Shown: positions 23,595 to 35,286 of the stretch, in pieces
Layout: each line of letters starts with the position of its first letter
Position numbering within the stretch: the stretch's first letter is position 1
Assembly (NCBI GenBank): GCA_024364735.1
Contig: JAGFNQ010000836.1
Location: 1-64,000, forward strand
Direction of reading: 5' to 3'
Length of the DNA: 64,000 bases
From: Boesenbergia rotunda
Taxonomy: Eukaryota > Streptophyta > Magnoliopsida > Zingiberales > Zingiberaceae
The notes under the pieces: model-generated
The model's input: the letters and a program-made list of their open reading frames with translations, nothing else
What the model was told of the DNA's origin: nothing
Database searches by the model: none
Translations under genes and position numbers: made by a program

Positions 23595-26500
23595 TTACTT
23601 GTAATCTTGCATATCTGTAACTTGAGCAACGTCGCCATCAAATCTTCCTCGCCGAACTCGATCTGAGTTCTTATATAATCGCTCTGAAAACCAAGAGAGA
23701 GAAAAAAATCTGAGAAAGGAACTTTAAAAGCCAGCTCTATTTATCCAAAGTTTCCAAACACTTTATACCTGTCCTGCTTTTTTTCACCATGCTTGTCTTC
23801 CTCTCCATGAAGCTGGCCCTCCTTTCTCCATCACCTGGCGATGATGCAGAATAATGAATAAACAAGAGGAATAGATTAACACACATAAAAATGGATGCAA
23901 AAATTATGTTTATGCATAACTGAAGAAAGACTAATGGAAGCTTTGTTTCCCTAATAAGGAGTTTATAGTTTATTCCAGATTCGGGAAAGTAACATGTGCA
24001 TGGTTGATGATTCCCAACAACAAGTACAATTAAAGTTTTGACAATTGTAGACTGCACTTCCTTCTGAATTAATCAAACTCACATACAGATTCTGCAGTAA
24101 GAAAAGAGGAGGTCATCATATTAGAACTACAATCTTGGGAACTGCAATTTGTGAAAGAAAGCCAAATTTGCTGGTTCGAAGCTTCAGCAAAATAGCAGAA
24201 TGGTAAAGAAGTACAAGTGAAGATTCTCCAAAATTTCAATGAATGAGCAGTGCACTCATGGTATGGGAACATCCAAGTGTAAATGTGATGCATATTTTTT
24301 AGCATGTGGTATGATAACCATGATATAAAGAATGATAACTAGAAATTGTAAATTAACTGGAGGAAAAAATAGAAGCATCTCACTATTTCTCAGACATGGT
24401 TATCCTTGTCAAGTGAGTCAAAAAATTGCAGTTTCAAAACACTTACATTTTGAATAAAGTTGTAGGAACTTAGCCTGGTCCAGAAAATTCATTTAAGGGA
24501 ACATATGAGATACAGTATACATAACTTGAATTGCAAAAAAGGAAACATTTAGCATGTAGAACAAAATGTCTTGGGCAAACCTCATTTGTGTTGAAAAGTA
24601 ATCCAGCTTCATTTAGTCCTTCAGTTCACTAAATTTAAATACTCGCAAGTCAGATAGGATAAGGAAAAATGTATCTTTTTCTTAAGAATAAAGTTACCTC
24701 TAGAAGTCTCGATGAGAATCCAAGCTACCGACCCTTGGATGGCTCGATGGAGGAATAATGGATTCCCAGGATCCAAAGGAAGTCTTCTTAGAGCACCAAG
24801 AGCAGCATATTGCAGATTATCATGAATTTTTGACTGCGAACATGAGAAGGATACAATTACTCTATCAAGAAAATATTACTGATACATGAGAACAAGACAT
24901 CAATTGTAGCAAACACATGGTATACCAATCTTACTGACATGTAAATTGTACCATTACCACGATGGCAAATCTTTTACAAAAATAAGCATCAGTTCTATAT
25001 GTCTAACAAAACTATATGAACCTTCTGGATATTTAAAGATTGTCATCAACAATTTTCTCTTGCTAAACTAAATTCAATCTCAAGAAAAAAATAACTTGTC
25101 CTTTTAAAGGAATAGTCAAATCCCCCACTAACTGCTTTTGATTTTTTAGAAAAAAATACAAATATCTAGATATTCAATCATTGTAAATACCAAATAGTAG
25201 CAACAACAGAAAGTGAAATTTTTGTTCACACTTAAATACTGGCATAGCCTTAAAAGAAACTAAAAAGAAATACATGACAAGATGCAGAAATCGTTCACTA
25301 TTCATGTGAACACGCAGATAAATGACACTAATATGATTCAGAAGAATACCCCATGAAAATAACATTTATTACATGGCCATGGAGTATGGACAGATTGTAT
25401 CCTCTATTACTTAAATATCATAATCTTTTTGCCCTCAGTTTCTCCATGAAATAAGAAAAAGAAAGAACAAAATGAACCAGCTTTGGTGACCATCAATTAA
25501 TTTTGTTGAGAAGATTAGAAATATCACCTCTTTATGACCACCTTGCTTTATTAATATGCTCTTCCGAGGCTTTTGTTTCACATCTCCAATCTCAAAAATT
25601 AAAAATCATGTGAATTAGAAACAGGAATTTTGTGAATGGCATAGAGACCTAAAAGCAATCTATAAGTAGAAAAAAAATTTAAAAAGAAAAATCAAAGTTA
25701 GATTGTAGCTCGTGCAACAAGCAACCCTCCAAAAAAGGAGCATTTATTGCTGACACAGATTATCTGCTGACAAAGTTAACTAATTAGGCCACAGTACAGA
25801 GAAGTGCATAAAGAAAATGGAGCTAAAAGGACATCAATTGTATGGTGGATATCGTGTTGTAACTATGCAAAGACATCATGAGAAGCAGGCAAACCTTTTC
25901 TAGAATGCCAAACACAATTTCATACAACTTCTCCAAGATTTCAGAACTGTTTGCTGAAGTAGAAGTAAGAGCCTTCAGTGCTGCAAGCCTACGTGCATGG
26001 ACTTCAGAAGAGAATATATATTAAAGTTACTAGACTGATCATAAAGAGTTTTACCAATAAGCTTGGCAGCTAAAGATGTTCACAACAATGGCATACATGA
26101 GAAGCTATCAATTTAAAGATAAAGGAACAAAGAGTATATTCTCACTGAACTCCAAGAAGGAGTGTTTTTCCAACAGGATTTTGTTAACCAATAGTATTAG
26201 TTGTCACAATTTATGTTGCAGTTTGTTGGATAAATTATGCAGCAAGTGTTACAAATTTAATGCAATTTCTTCTTTGGGACGAGGATTTCAGGCTACTGGT
26301 ACAATATGAATCTTAATGCAGAATGCAACACATGACAACTTAAGAAAGAGATAGGTGAAGATAAGGGAAATAGTGAGAGTTGGATTAATCATGCCTGTTC
26401 TCTTTGTTGTTCAACTGCTACAGGATCATCAAGAAGAGGTTTGGCTGGCAGATAGTATATAGGAGGCTCTGCCTTGGTTCTGATAGGAAAAAGGAAAATA

Positions 26501-27115
26501 ATTAACAAACTAAAACAGGTTTGAGAATCTCAATAATGCATCAGTAGAGACGCTTCCTGTCGCATCAAATGCAAAAACTATGCATACAAACAGAAACTTA
26601 TCTGTCTGAAATAAATTGTCTATATGGACATTTGGGCCAGAAATAAAAATAACCTACAAAAATGAAGTGTTTGATTAAAATAATAAGTTAGCTAGAAGAA
26701 AAATGTGAATCAACTTGCTGACAAGCAAAGTTTAAGTTTGTCAGAAGCAAAGCCTCCTAAGAGAGGCAATAATTAAGAAATTGATTTAGAGCTCATGAAG
26801 CAAAGGGAATAGAAGGATATTTCCAAATAAAAGTTGGTAAATATCTGACCTTAAAAAGTTGGAAAGCTTCTTATGATGTTCAGACCAGGACAGAAACATC
26901 AACTCCCACTTCTTCTCTTGTGCCTTGCCAATAAACACGAGCTCGAAGAGTCTATCATAGCCACCGACAGAGGAAAAAAAATTAGTTACTTCCAAATGCA
27001 TTCCAGGTCACAGAGTTAAAACATGATATACCATATCACGTTTCCGTTTCTCAGCAATTTGCTCACTCTCTTGTTGCCTTAATTTTTCACTTTCTTCTCG
27101 AGCCTTTTCTTCCGT
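23595..27115 (-). pseudogene. transduplicated host gene fragment, seven exons (unidentified)
   Basis: Minus-strand exon candidates, in order: 27115-27032 (charged helix with REESEKLRQQESEQIAEKRK); 26967-26850 (ELVFIGKAQEKKWELMFLSW); 26479-26395 (TKAEPPIYYLPAKPLLDD); 26001-25895 (LAALKALTSTSANSSEILEK); 25583-25528; 24833-24698 (NLQYAALGALRRLPLDPGN); 23683-23595, ending in TAA. Most are bounded by AG acceptors and GT donors; one donor is GC and the second exon's acceptor looks lost. The helix-rich, Leu/Ala-rich pieces suggest an ARM/HEAT-like or related helical plant protein, but I cannot name the gene. Gene capture is well known for CACTA elements. Whether it is transcribed is unknown. Confidence 0.7.
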
Positions 27116-27859
27116 CTACTTGAGTTATAACTAATTAGAATGCATGGCAATCACTGTATAGATAAATGAAAGTGATGTAAATTTACATGAGGTGCCATAA
27201 AGAAAGGATGATTGCAAAAGATTCACAAGAAAAAAACTTTGTCAACACGAAAAGTTTTGCTACAAGGGAAAGATACCCAAACGATCGTCCCGACGCTGCA
27301 ATCGGCGCCGATCCCTCCTACATCTCCCCCCTCTGAACCCCCCATCGCCCGCCTTCCTAACACCCTACGCTAGGCCCACCGGAACTGAAAGGAGCCCTAG
27401 AAATCGAAGCCACCGCAACAAGTGCCCGACAGCCAATGTCACTGATGATCCCGACGGCGGAACACGGATTTTACAGATCCAATCAAGACAAGCCCAGCTC
27501 CGACATGAGTTCCCACTCATATCGAACGAGATCTCATCCTCATTTACTAAGCAGGGGCCTCCTCTCCCTAGGGTTTCACCGACGACGAGGGGCGGCGACC
27601 TACTGGGGGAGATCAGCGACATTGGCGATGAAGGGGAGGGCGGCTCGGCGGCGTCGGGCGAAGAGGGGAGGAGAAATGGATCGGACGATGGGTTTAGGGC
27701 TAGGGCCAGGGCATGGGTGCAGGTGAGGAGAAAGGCAACAACAAAGCAAAAGGAGTTGTTGACTGCTAACCTTACCAGCGGTAGCTAGGGCTCAAATAGG
27801 AAGACGCGGGCGTTTTCGTTTTCGCGCTCGTTCGTTGTTGTGTATTACCACGTAAGCAA
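27116..27859 (-). other. upstream part of captured gene (promoter/first exon region)
   Basis: Around 27270-27720 the DNA turns GC-rich. A minus-strand ORF at 27622-27365 contains SFDMSGNSCRSWACLDW with no family I know. The abrupt base-composition change compared with the AT-rich introns fits the 5' exon or 5' UTR of the captured gene. Its exact start is not clear. Confidence 0.4.
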
Positions 27860-28080
27860 CACAGATAGACAACGGTTATTTAAAACCCGTTGTCGTAACC
27901 AACCGAATAGACATCGGTTTTTAAAAAACTGTTGTCATTGATATACATAAGACAACGATTTTTTTAACAACCGTTGTCTTTTTCCGCAAAATTTTTTTCA
28001 ACAACAACAGTTTTGGAAAAAACCGTTGTTAAATAAAAAAAGACAACGGTTTTTTTAAAAATCGTTGTGTATTGGGTGTT
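27860..28080. repeat. CACTA subterminal repeats, right
   Basis: At least seven ACAACGGTTT-type or inverse ACCGTTGT units occur in 220 bases, often as facing pairs separated by A/T runs (for example near 27870-27892 and 27950-27985). Confidence 0.85.
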
Positions 28081-28108
28081 GTTGAATCCAAAAATTCTTG
28101 TAGTGAAT

Positions 28109-30103
28109 TGGTTCGATCTGATAAGAATAAATCCTTAATCTATCTAGAATAGAGGTACCCTTAAATACTTTGTTTATTTGATAAACAGATATTTAAAGGA
28201 AGACAGTACATTTACTTGATGTACTGCAAGACTGAATACTTTGATGAGATCAAAGAATTCAAGTCTGATATAGAAGAAACATCAGAGTAAAAGTATGGTG
28301 ACATTATGATTAGATCATGATGGCAAATACCTCTAGGGATAGATGTAGGACTTACATATCAGAGAATTAAGATTTGATCCCAATTCATAGCGCCTAGTTC
28401 TTCTAACAGAGTGGTGCAACACATGGAAGGAAGAAAGTCTCTTAAGCCAATTGGTTAAGAAGATGATAAGCCTCTCCGAGATTAGCCAAATTTGTTCAAA
28501 GGGATGTGTCCTGGATACGAAGGTGTATATTCTTGATTCTGTCCAGGTTAGTAGTCTCTTAAAATCATAGAGATGTGGATTAAGTGAAGGCTTAGTCTGA
28601 GGCATGTTCAGATTATGAGTAGTTCAACACTTGTGCTGAAAAGAGACACCGACAAGTTGGAATCTAGTGCATATGTTCATAGGTTATCCTAAGGGAACAA
28701 TAAGGTGGTTTAATAGTCCTAAGGATCAGAGGATATTTGTTGGGACGAATGTCTGATTATTAGGAAAAGGACTATGTAATAAACCACAAGTCCAGGTATA
28801 GAGTCACTCTGAGTAAAATAAATATGGGGACATTCTGATCTTAGTACCAACTGTACAAGAGGTTATACCACAAGGTAGTGCACCTCGTGTCACTAAAGAT
28901 ATGCAAAGGGTACCTGGTCGTAGTGGGAGGGTTGTTAGACAACCTAATAGTCTCATGTTCTTGGAGAGTCTATGGACTAGGTCCTAAGTGAGCATGAGTT
29001 GGATCCCTAGACCTATGACAAGGATCATCCGCTTTGAAAAGATAAATCCAACTATGTGGATTTGTTCAAAGGACGGATGACATTGTATGTGACAGAACGA
29101 AGTGGTATTCTTGTACTATACGTAGATAATATTTTGTTAGTTGGCAACAATGACGAAATATTGTCAGACGTAAGGGTATAGTTGTCCGCACAATTATGAA
29201 GGACTTGAGAGAAGTAAGACACATCCTTGGGGATCAAAGATCTAAGGGATCTCCAGACAAGGATGATGTGCTTATCTCAAGCTTTATATAAAACATTGTC
29301 CTAGCTCATTCTAGCATGGATACCATCAAAAAGGAAGTTTTGTACTTTTCAGTCTTGGAGCTACTCTATCTAAGAGATATGTTTGGATTATCAAAGGTGA
29401 TAGAGTAGGTAATGAAGGTTCCTCTAGCATCGGCTAGAGGAAGTCTCTTGTATGCTAGAAATGAGCCCAGATATCTGTTGTGCCGTGGGCATGGGTAATA
29501 GATATCGGAGTAACCTAGGTCAAGAAAATTGGAATGCGGTAAAAGCATGAATTAGTGTCTGAAAAGGACTAAGGACTATATGCTGATTTACCGGGCAGAC
29601 CAATTTCCTGAAGGTTATATGGATATAGAATTCCAATCTAGATAGGGGCATATGTAAATATTCCTTGGGTTTTGTGTTTACTTTTAGGAGGTAGAACCAT
29701 TGTATAGTAGAGTGTTGCGCAGTGTCTGCGTGATGGACCCTACTATGGATGCTGGATATTTTGGCAGCCTGCGAGGCAGCCAATATAGCTACATGGTTCA
29801 AAAACCACAAGATGGACTTTGATGTGAATCATGGTTTGCTAGGGACTATCACATTTGATGTGATTAAAATGGTGCAGTTACAAACTCGAAAGAATTATGA
29901 GTCCATAAGGCAAGTAAACATATAGAGCGCAAGTACCACCCAGAAGGGGAATAGCCGTCGTTGCCTAGATTGCATCAGAGAATGACCTAGGTGGATCATT
30001 TCACTAAGGCCTTGGTAGCGAGAGCTTTTAGGCATGTGAAGGATCTAGAGGTCAGATGTATGACATTATGAAAACACCAAAGTCTTTGGTATAAGTAGGA
30101 GAT
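28109..30103 (+). pseudogene. E1 integrase, RT and RNase H remnants with PPT
   Basis: Fragments in shifting frames: integrase piece KTEYFDEIKEFKSDIEE (about 28220-28275); the pre-RT linker with SAPRVTKDMQRVPGRSGRVV (about 28880-28940); the RT active-site region decayed to YVDNILLVGNN (about 29120-29150) followed by LREVRHILG; RNase H pieces with RGSLLYA and AACEAANIATWF; and the terminal HIERKYH block (about 29920). Numerous stops break every frame. AGTAGGAGAT at 30094-30103 is the polypurine tract. Confidence 0.8.
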
Positions 30104-32174
30104 TATTAGGATGTATACTAAAAGCCTTGTCTTTTGGTTAGAATACATCTACATTTTAAAGAGAATCAGAAAATCACACATTGCATGTTTATATTAGTAT
30201 ATGCACAAACTGTCTGATGCTTGGCATTTTAGATAACATGGTGCATGGTGTCATACAGAAGATAATGTTATCAGGTTTCTTGCCGAAGTATAAGAAAGAG
30301 GCTCACAACCGAGATGGAGTTGGACAAACCATCGAGATGGTTATAGTATAATTAGGTGTGGTTTATCTTAACCATAGAATTACACTAGTGTACTTAGTGT
30401 ACATTGAGTAGGACCAAAAGAGAGGTCATCCAATTTTTGTACTGACTTAGTAAATTGGATTAGACCTCGGATAATATTATGGAGTACGATCTCTTAATCC
30501 CGAAATAATGACGGACATATATTATTAATTATTGTTTCTTTGATTTACCAATGGGCGAGATCTATTCTGTTAAATCGATAGGCCCAGTAAGTTGGGAGAT
30601 AATATTAATAATATAATGTGCTGTTGATTATTGACAGAATCCATGTCCTGGTGAGTTGGGATGATGATGCCCCCTTGATGAGCTCAAAAAGGTCATCATG
30701 TCAAATCTTGCAAGTGAACTATGGTCCGACATGATGAAAAAGTTGAGTGGTACTAATCAAGGATCAAGAAGATAATTAATTTATTTATCAGTAAATTAAA
30801 TTAATTATCAGGCATACGATATCTTAAACACGGGGAGATGGACGACTCGTAATAGGTGGAGCCCATATAAAAATATGGAGGTTGGTGAGGAAGTACAATG
30901 GGATCCTTTAGTGAAATGGATCACCATTAATGGATCGGGTTTTGGATCCATTAGCAGACCAAGAACCAATTCCTCCTCATGGTCCCAATCTTAGCCCTAT
31001 AAATACCCCATGGGAGTCATGAAATAAGGGAGATCAATTAATCCACAATTAATTGGAAATTATTGCAATTAATTAAAACCCTAAAACCCTCTCTCTCTCC
31101 TCTTCTCTTCTCTTCTCTTCCACCTCCTCCCTAGGGCAAACCGGCGGTGAAGAAGGAGGCTTCTTCTTCCTCCTCTCTTCGGTTCTTCTCTCCCGAATTG
31201 CTGTCAGCGACCAGGAGCTACCGGCGGAGCTCTATTCTACCGGTCTTGGTGCACAGCGTGGAGGGAGGTGGCGGGGTTTGCCAGCGCAAGGGAGATAGCC
31301 GGCACCGAAGGTGAAGGTGAAGAAAGCCCTTGGTTTTCTTCACTTATCTTCTTCTTCTCTTCCAGATCTTCTGCTGTTGAGGTCCACTGGTCAAGGAGAG
31401 GCTTTCTTCTCCTTTGTGGCTCACAAAAACAGAGGAGGAAGAGAGGTGATCGTCGGCGAGAAGCAACTTCTCCTCTTTGGTGTTTGTCGCCGAAAAAAGG
31501 GGAAGTTGGAGGATCTCTTCTTCCTTGTGGAGCTGCTGCCGTGAGATAGGAAGGAGAAGGAAGGGTTGGCTCGGGTGGAGGTGAAGGTTTCTTCCCAAAC
31601 TTCATCTCTTCTCTCTTGAAGGGTCGCCGGCAGTGGGCCAAACCCTAAACCTAGGGTTTGGTATTTTGGCACAAAGAAGGGAGAAAGGAAACGATTAATT
31701 ACAGCCTTGGTGGTCCCGCGTCTTGGTAGATCGTCGCCCACACGACGTCCAGGAGGGGAGGGTCATAAGGTAGAAGATTGCGAGGTAAACGACGAGGTAT
31801 AATTCTCCCGAGCTCCAGTTTTATTTTGCTATGCTTTAATTGTGCCATATCGCTTTGCTTTATCATTTTATGTACGTTAGTTTATTATTTTGATTTGATA
31901 TCATAGACAATAATTAACTAACTGGACCCCGAAGATAAACATGAAAACCAGTGATCCAAATCACCGTCTTTTCCATGGTTAATTAATCCGGAAAGTTACA
32001 AGGCCTTAACCTCTGTTTTGGCTAAGTTGTAACTTGGATTAATTAACACGACCACGAGTCGGTCGTTAGAGGGACGGGTCTCTATTCGGATTAAATTTTT
32101 TAATCCATAGACATAGTGAGGTCTCTCAGATATGACCCCGTGGTTGTCTTGGAAATCGCCAAGCCATACCAACA
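30104..32174 (+). repeat. 3' LTR of E1
   Basis: It starts TATTAGGATGTATAC (TG decayed to TA) and ends CCATACCAACA. It has the TATA box CTATAAATAC (30996-31005) that the 5' LTR lacks, followed by a CT-rich run (31088-31130). ORFs at 31237-31741 are read in several overlapping frames on both strands and have no known domain. Confidence 0.92.
30996..31005 (+). promoter_or_regulatory. TATA box of E1 3' LTR
   Basis: CTATAAATAC, about 85 bases before a CT-rich tract. F's equivalent on the minus strand is TATATATA near 32881-32890. Confidence 0.7.
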
Positions 32175-33783
32175 CTACCAAGACGCGGAGTCACCAAGGC
32201 ATGCAATTAATCATCTTCTTTAATCCTTCTTCTTTGCACCAACACCTAAACCCTAGTTCTAGGGTTTCCTTATGCCGGCCATGTATCCACCTCTCCTCCT
32301 TGCGCCACTGGCGACCTCAAGCTCCCAAGGACCGCCAGCCACAAGGCAGCACCGAGAGGAAGGCTATGAAGATGAAGAAGAGGAAGAAGAAGAGAGAATA
32401 AGTCTCCTCTTCTTCCCACACAGCCACCTCTCTTCCTTCTTCACTTTCCACCGGCGCCAAAACAAGGAAAATCCTTGTTTTTCCGGCCACCAACCACCTC
32501 ACCTCCTTGTCCACTGCTTGCGCACATAAAGGAGGAGGATGTGAAGAAGAAAGAAGAAGAAAGTGGAGAAGAAGAAGGAGAAGAATCTGAATTCTTCTCC
32601 TCTTCGCAGCCGGCACTGCAACCTCCCAAGATCGCCGTCGGCAGCCCACCTCCTTCTCTTCTACTCCTTGCCGAGCCCTGAGAAGCTCTTCCTAGTCTTG
32701 CAGAACCCTCACGCCAAGAAGGAAGAAGACTTGAAGATGGATGAAGGAGAAAACACCTTCTCTTCTCCTTTTCCTCACCGGTGCAATATCAACCCTAGGA
32801 GAGAGAGTATAGAGAGGGTTAGGGTTTTGGGTTCTTATGTGATGGATGATTAATTAGCCTTGTATCATGACTCTAATGGGGTATATATAGGGCTACGATA
32901 GGGATCATGAGGAGGAGTTGGGTGTTGGCCCACTAATGGATCCAAATTCGATCCATTAATGGAGATCCATTCCACTAAAGGATCCCCATTGAACTTCCTC
33001 ACCAACCCCCATATTGTCATATGGGCTCCACCTATTATGAGTCATCCATCTCTCCGTGTTTATGATATCGAATGCCCGATAATTAATTTAAATTACTAAC
33101 AATTTTAATTAATTATCCTCTTGATTCTTGACTAGTACCATTCAACCTTTTCATCATGTTGGACCATAGTCCACTTGCAAGATTTAACATGACGATCCTT
33201 TTGAGCTCATATAGGGGGCATCATCATCCCGACTAACCAGGACACAGATTCTGTCAATAATCAATGACACACCATGTAGATAAAATTATTACCCTACTTA
33301 CCGGGCCTATCGATCTAACAGAATAGATCTCGCCCATTGGTAAATCAAAGTAATAATAATTAAATACACGTGATCGTTATTATTTCAGGATTTAGAGATT
33401 GTACTCCATAATATAAACCGAGGTCTAATCCAATTTATAAAGTTAGTATAAAATTATATGACCTCTCTTTTGGTCCTACTCAATGCACACAAAGCGTACT
33501 AGTGTAATTCTATGGTTAAAACAAACCACACCTAATTACACTACAACCATCCCGATGGTTTGTCCAACTCCATCTCAGTTATGAGCCTCTTTCTTATACT
33601 TCTGTAAGGAACTGATAACATGATCTTCTGTGTGTCACCATGCGCCATGTTATCTACAATGCAAAGTATGAGACATTTTATTCACATACTAATATAAATA
33701 TGCACTGTGTGATTTTGTGATTCTTTTTTCAAAATGTAGATGTTCTTTATCCAAAAGCAAGACTTTTAGTATACATCCTAACA
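32175..33783 (-). repeat. 3' LTR of F, right part (U3 side)
   Basis: It continues the LTR broken at 12981 and ends CATCCTAACA at 33783. On the minus strand this is the TGTTAGGATGTATAC start, preceded by the PPT AAGTGGGAGCT (33784-33795). ORFs at 32132-32853 are CT/GA-rich leader text read in several frames. Together with 30104-32174 it forms a large inverted repeat. Confidence 0.9.
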
Positions 33784-34325
33784 AGCTCCCACTTATACTC
33801 AAAGTCCTTTCTGGTTTCAAAATGCCATGCATCTGACCCCTAGATCCTTCACATGCCTAAAAGCTCTCGCTACCATGGCCTTAGTGAAAAGATCTTCCTA
33901 GGTCGTTCTCTGATGTAATCTAGGCAACAACAGCTTTTCCTCTCCTGGGTGGTACTTACGCTCTATGTGTTTACTCGCCTTATGGACTCGTGATTCCTTC
34001 GAGTTTGCAACTGCACCATTTTTATCACAATAAATGTGATAGCTCTGAGCAAACTAGGAATCACATCGAAGTCCATCTTGAGGTTCCTGAATCATGTAGC
34101 TTTCTTAGCTATCTGCCATCCATCCAGCTTTTATGGTGGAGTCCATCACGCAGCCATTGCGCGACACTCTCCCATACAATGGTTCACCTTCTAAAAGTAA
34201 ACACAAAATCCGAGGAATACTTATATTTGCCCCTATCTGATTGGAATTATATATCCATATAACCCACAAGAGATTGGTCTGCCTGGTAAACCAGCATACA
34301 ATCCTTAGTCCTTCTCAGGCACAAT

Positions 34326-35286
34326 TGTAGGGGCAATCGACTCTAAGATAATCTGGAGGATCATAGTGTTTTGATGTGTGCGAACAATATGGTTAAGTTA
34401 GGATTTGTGTTGGACTAATATGTGTACATGAGTGTGCAGGTGTATAGGTACACATGGACTTGGTTGATGTCTTCGGGTGAAGGATGGCATGGAGGCAAGC
34501 TGGAGGCTTGCATGCGCATCCGAGGGACCGTTGGATAGCAGGGACGATGAGCCGAGGGACACGGACTTCGAGGCATACGTGAAGGGTGGCATGGAGGCAA
34601 GCTGGAGGCTTGTGTGCGCATCCGAGAGACAAGGGCCAAGATGAAGAGGGCGTGAAGGCAACAGTCGAGGCTGCTGGTGAAGAGTCAACCAGGTTGTGAG
34701 GGTTTGAGTATGAGTGTTTGTACTCAGAGGCTAAGCCGGGAGGGTTCGAGTGCGGAGTGACATGTACTCGGGGAGTGAAACCCTAGGCTTAGGTTCAGAC
34801 CAGTCGACTGGCCCAGGAGCAGTCGACTGGTGTAGGCTGGAACAGGCTGGCAAATTCGAACGTTGTACTGTAACGGTCGAATCTGAGTGGGACCAGTCGA
34901 CTGCCCCAGGGGCAGTCGACTGGTAGCGGCTGTTTCAGATTCGAGCCCTATTTAAAGGGGCTCGTTTCTTGATGAATCTTGTCTTGGTTAAAGGCAAGAT
35001 AGTAGTCTTTGTGCTCAAGTCTTCTCAAGGTATTTTGGCGAGGTTTCTCCACCCACAAGGAGCGACGAGGGCTAGCCAGAGGTTATCCGGGGAGTGATCC
35101 ACCGACGGATTCTTGGATTAGTCACCCGTCCGGGGTGGATACCAAATAAATCTTTATTGTTAGCATTGGTTAGTTTTGTCTTATTATTTTTTATTGTATA
35201 TTCCGCTGCGCAAACTAACCATGTAGGTAGAAGAGATTTGAAAGTCGCTATTCGTCCCCCCTCTAGCATACAGAATCGATCCTACA
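34326..35286 (+). mobile_element. solo LTR of the D family
   Basis: It runs from TGTAGGGGCAATC to GATCCTACA and matches D's LTRs in inverse: the GGAGGCTTG block, four GTCGAC sites (34800-34925), TATA CTATTTAAAG (34948-34957), the CCACCGACGG block and the CCCCCCTCTAGC end. The flanks are ACAAT and CTAAT, an imperfect target duplication. E1's equivalent site (about 29540-29556, inverse) has no insertion. No primer site or internal DNA is present, so it probably arose by LTR-LTR recombination. Confidence 0.88.
34395..34690. repeat. paired GGCATGGAGGCAAGCTGGAG blocks in solo LTR
   Basis: Two direct copies of a roughly 90-100-base block containing GGCATGGAGGCAAGCTGGAG (near 34487 and 34587) and GCATCCGAG. 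The same duplicated block occurs in D's LTRs (14055-14215, 18705-18860) and explains the three overlapping short ORFs there. Confidence 0.75.

Larger units (their letters stand above)
23057..28105. mobile_element. CACTA (En/Spm-type) DNA transposon with captured gene
   Basis: It begins CACTAGTAGAAAAATG and ends with the inverse of CACTACAAGAATTTTTGG, the classic CACTA terminal inverted repeat. The flanking 3-bp target duplication is AAT (23054-23056 and 28106-28108). Subterminal regions hold repeated ACAACGGT/ACCGTTGT motifs in both orientations (23080-23380, 27860-28080). No TnpA/TnpD-like transposase ORF was found, so it is non-autonomous. Most of the inside is a spliced-gene copy on the minus strand. 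It splits E1's pol, whose integrase resumes at 28109. Confidence 0.93.
12982..32174 (+). mobile_element. copia retrotransposon E1, nested in F and itself invaded twice
   Basis: LTRs are 12982-20564 (including insertion D) and 30104-32174. The primer site is at 20567, gag at 21636 onward, pol remnants follow, and a PPT precedes the 3' LTR. The flanks are CTACT (12977-12981) and CTACC (32175-32179), a 5-bp target duplication with one substitution. It is inserted into the LTR of a member of the same family lying in opposite orientation. Its pol is disrupted by a CACTA element at 23057-28105. Confidence 0.9.

Noticed and set aside
23595..27115. Captured gene as a functional host gene
   Set aside because: One splice acceptor is lost, one donor is GC, exons seem incomplete at the 5' end, and it is bounded by CACTA ends within a retroelement.
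31237..31741. Overlapping ORFs of 77-134 codons on both strands in the E1 3' LTR (also 19616-20133)
   Set aside because: They sit wholly in LTR leader DNA, exist in several frames at once, change length between LTR copies and have no domain.
32132..32853. Acidic/basic ORFs (KKRKKKRE, EEEEEE runs) in the F LTR
   Set aside because: GAA/GAG/AAG simple-sequence leader of the LTR, open in several frames on both strands; the copy at 39690-39890 differs.
34393..34688. Minus-strand ORFs rich in Cys/His/Ala-Cys-Leu repeats in the solo LTR
   Set aside because: They arise from the duplicated GGCATGGAGGCAAGCTGGAG block and recur in all D-family LTRs in different frames.
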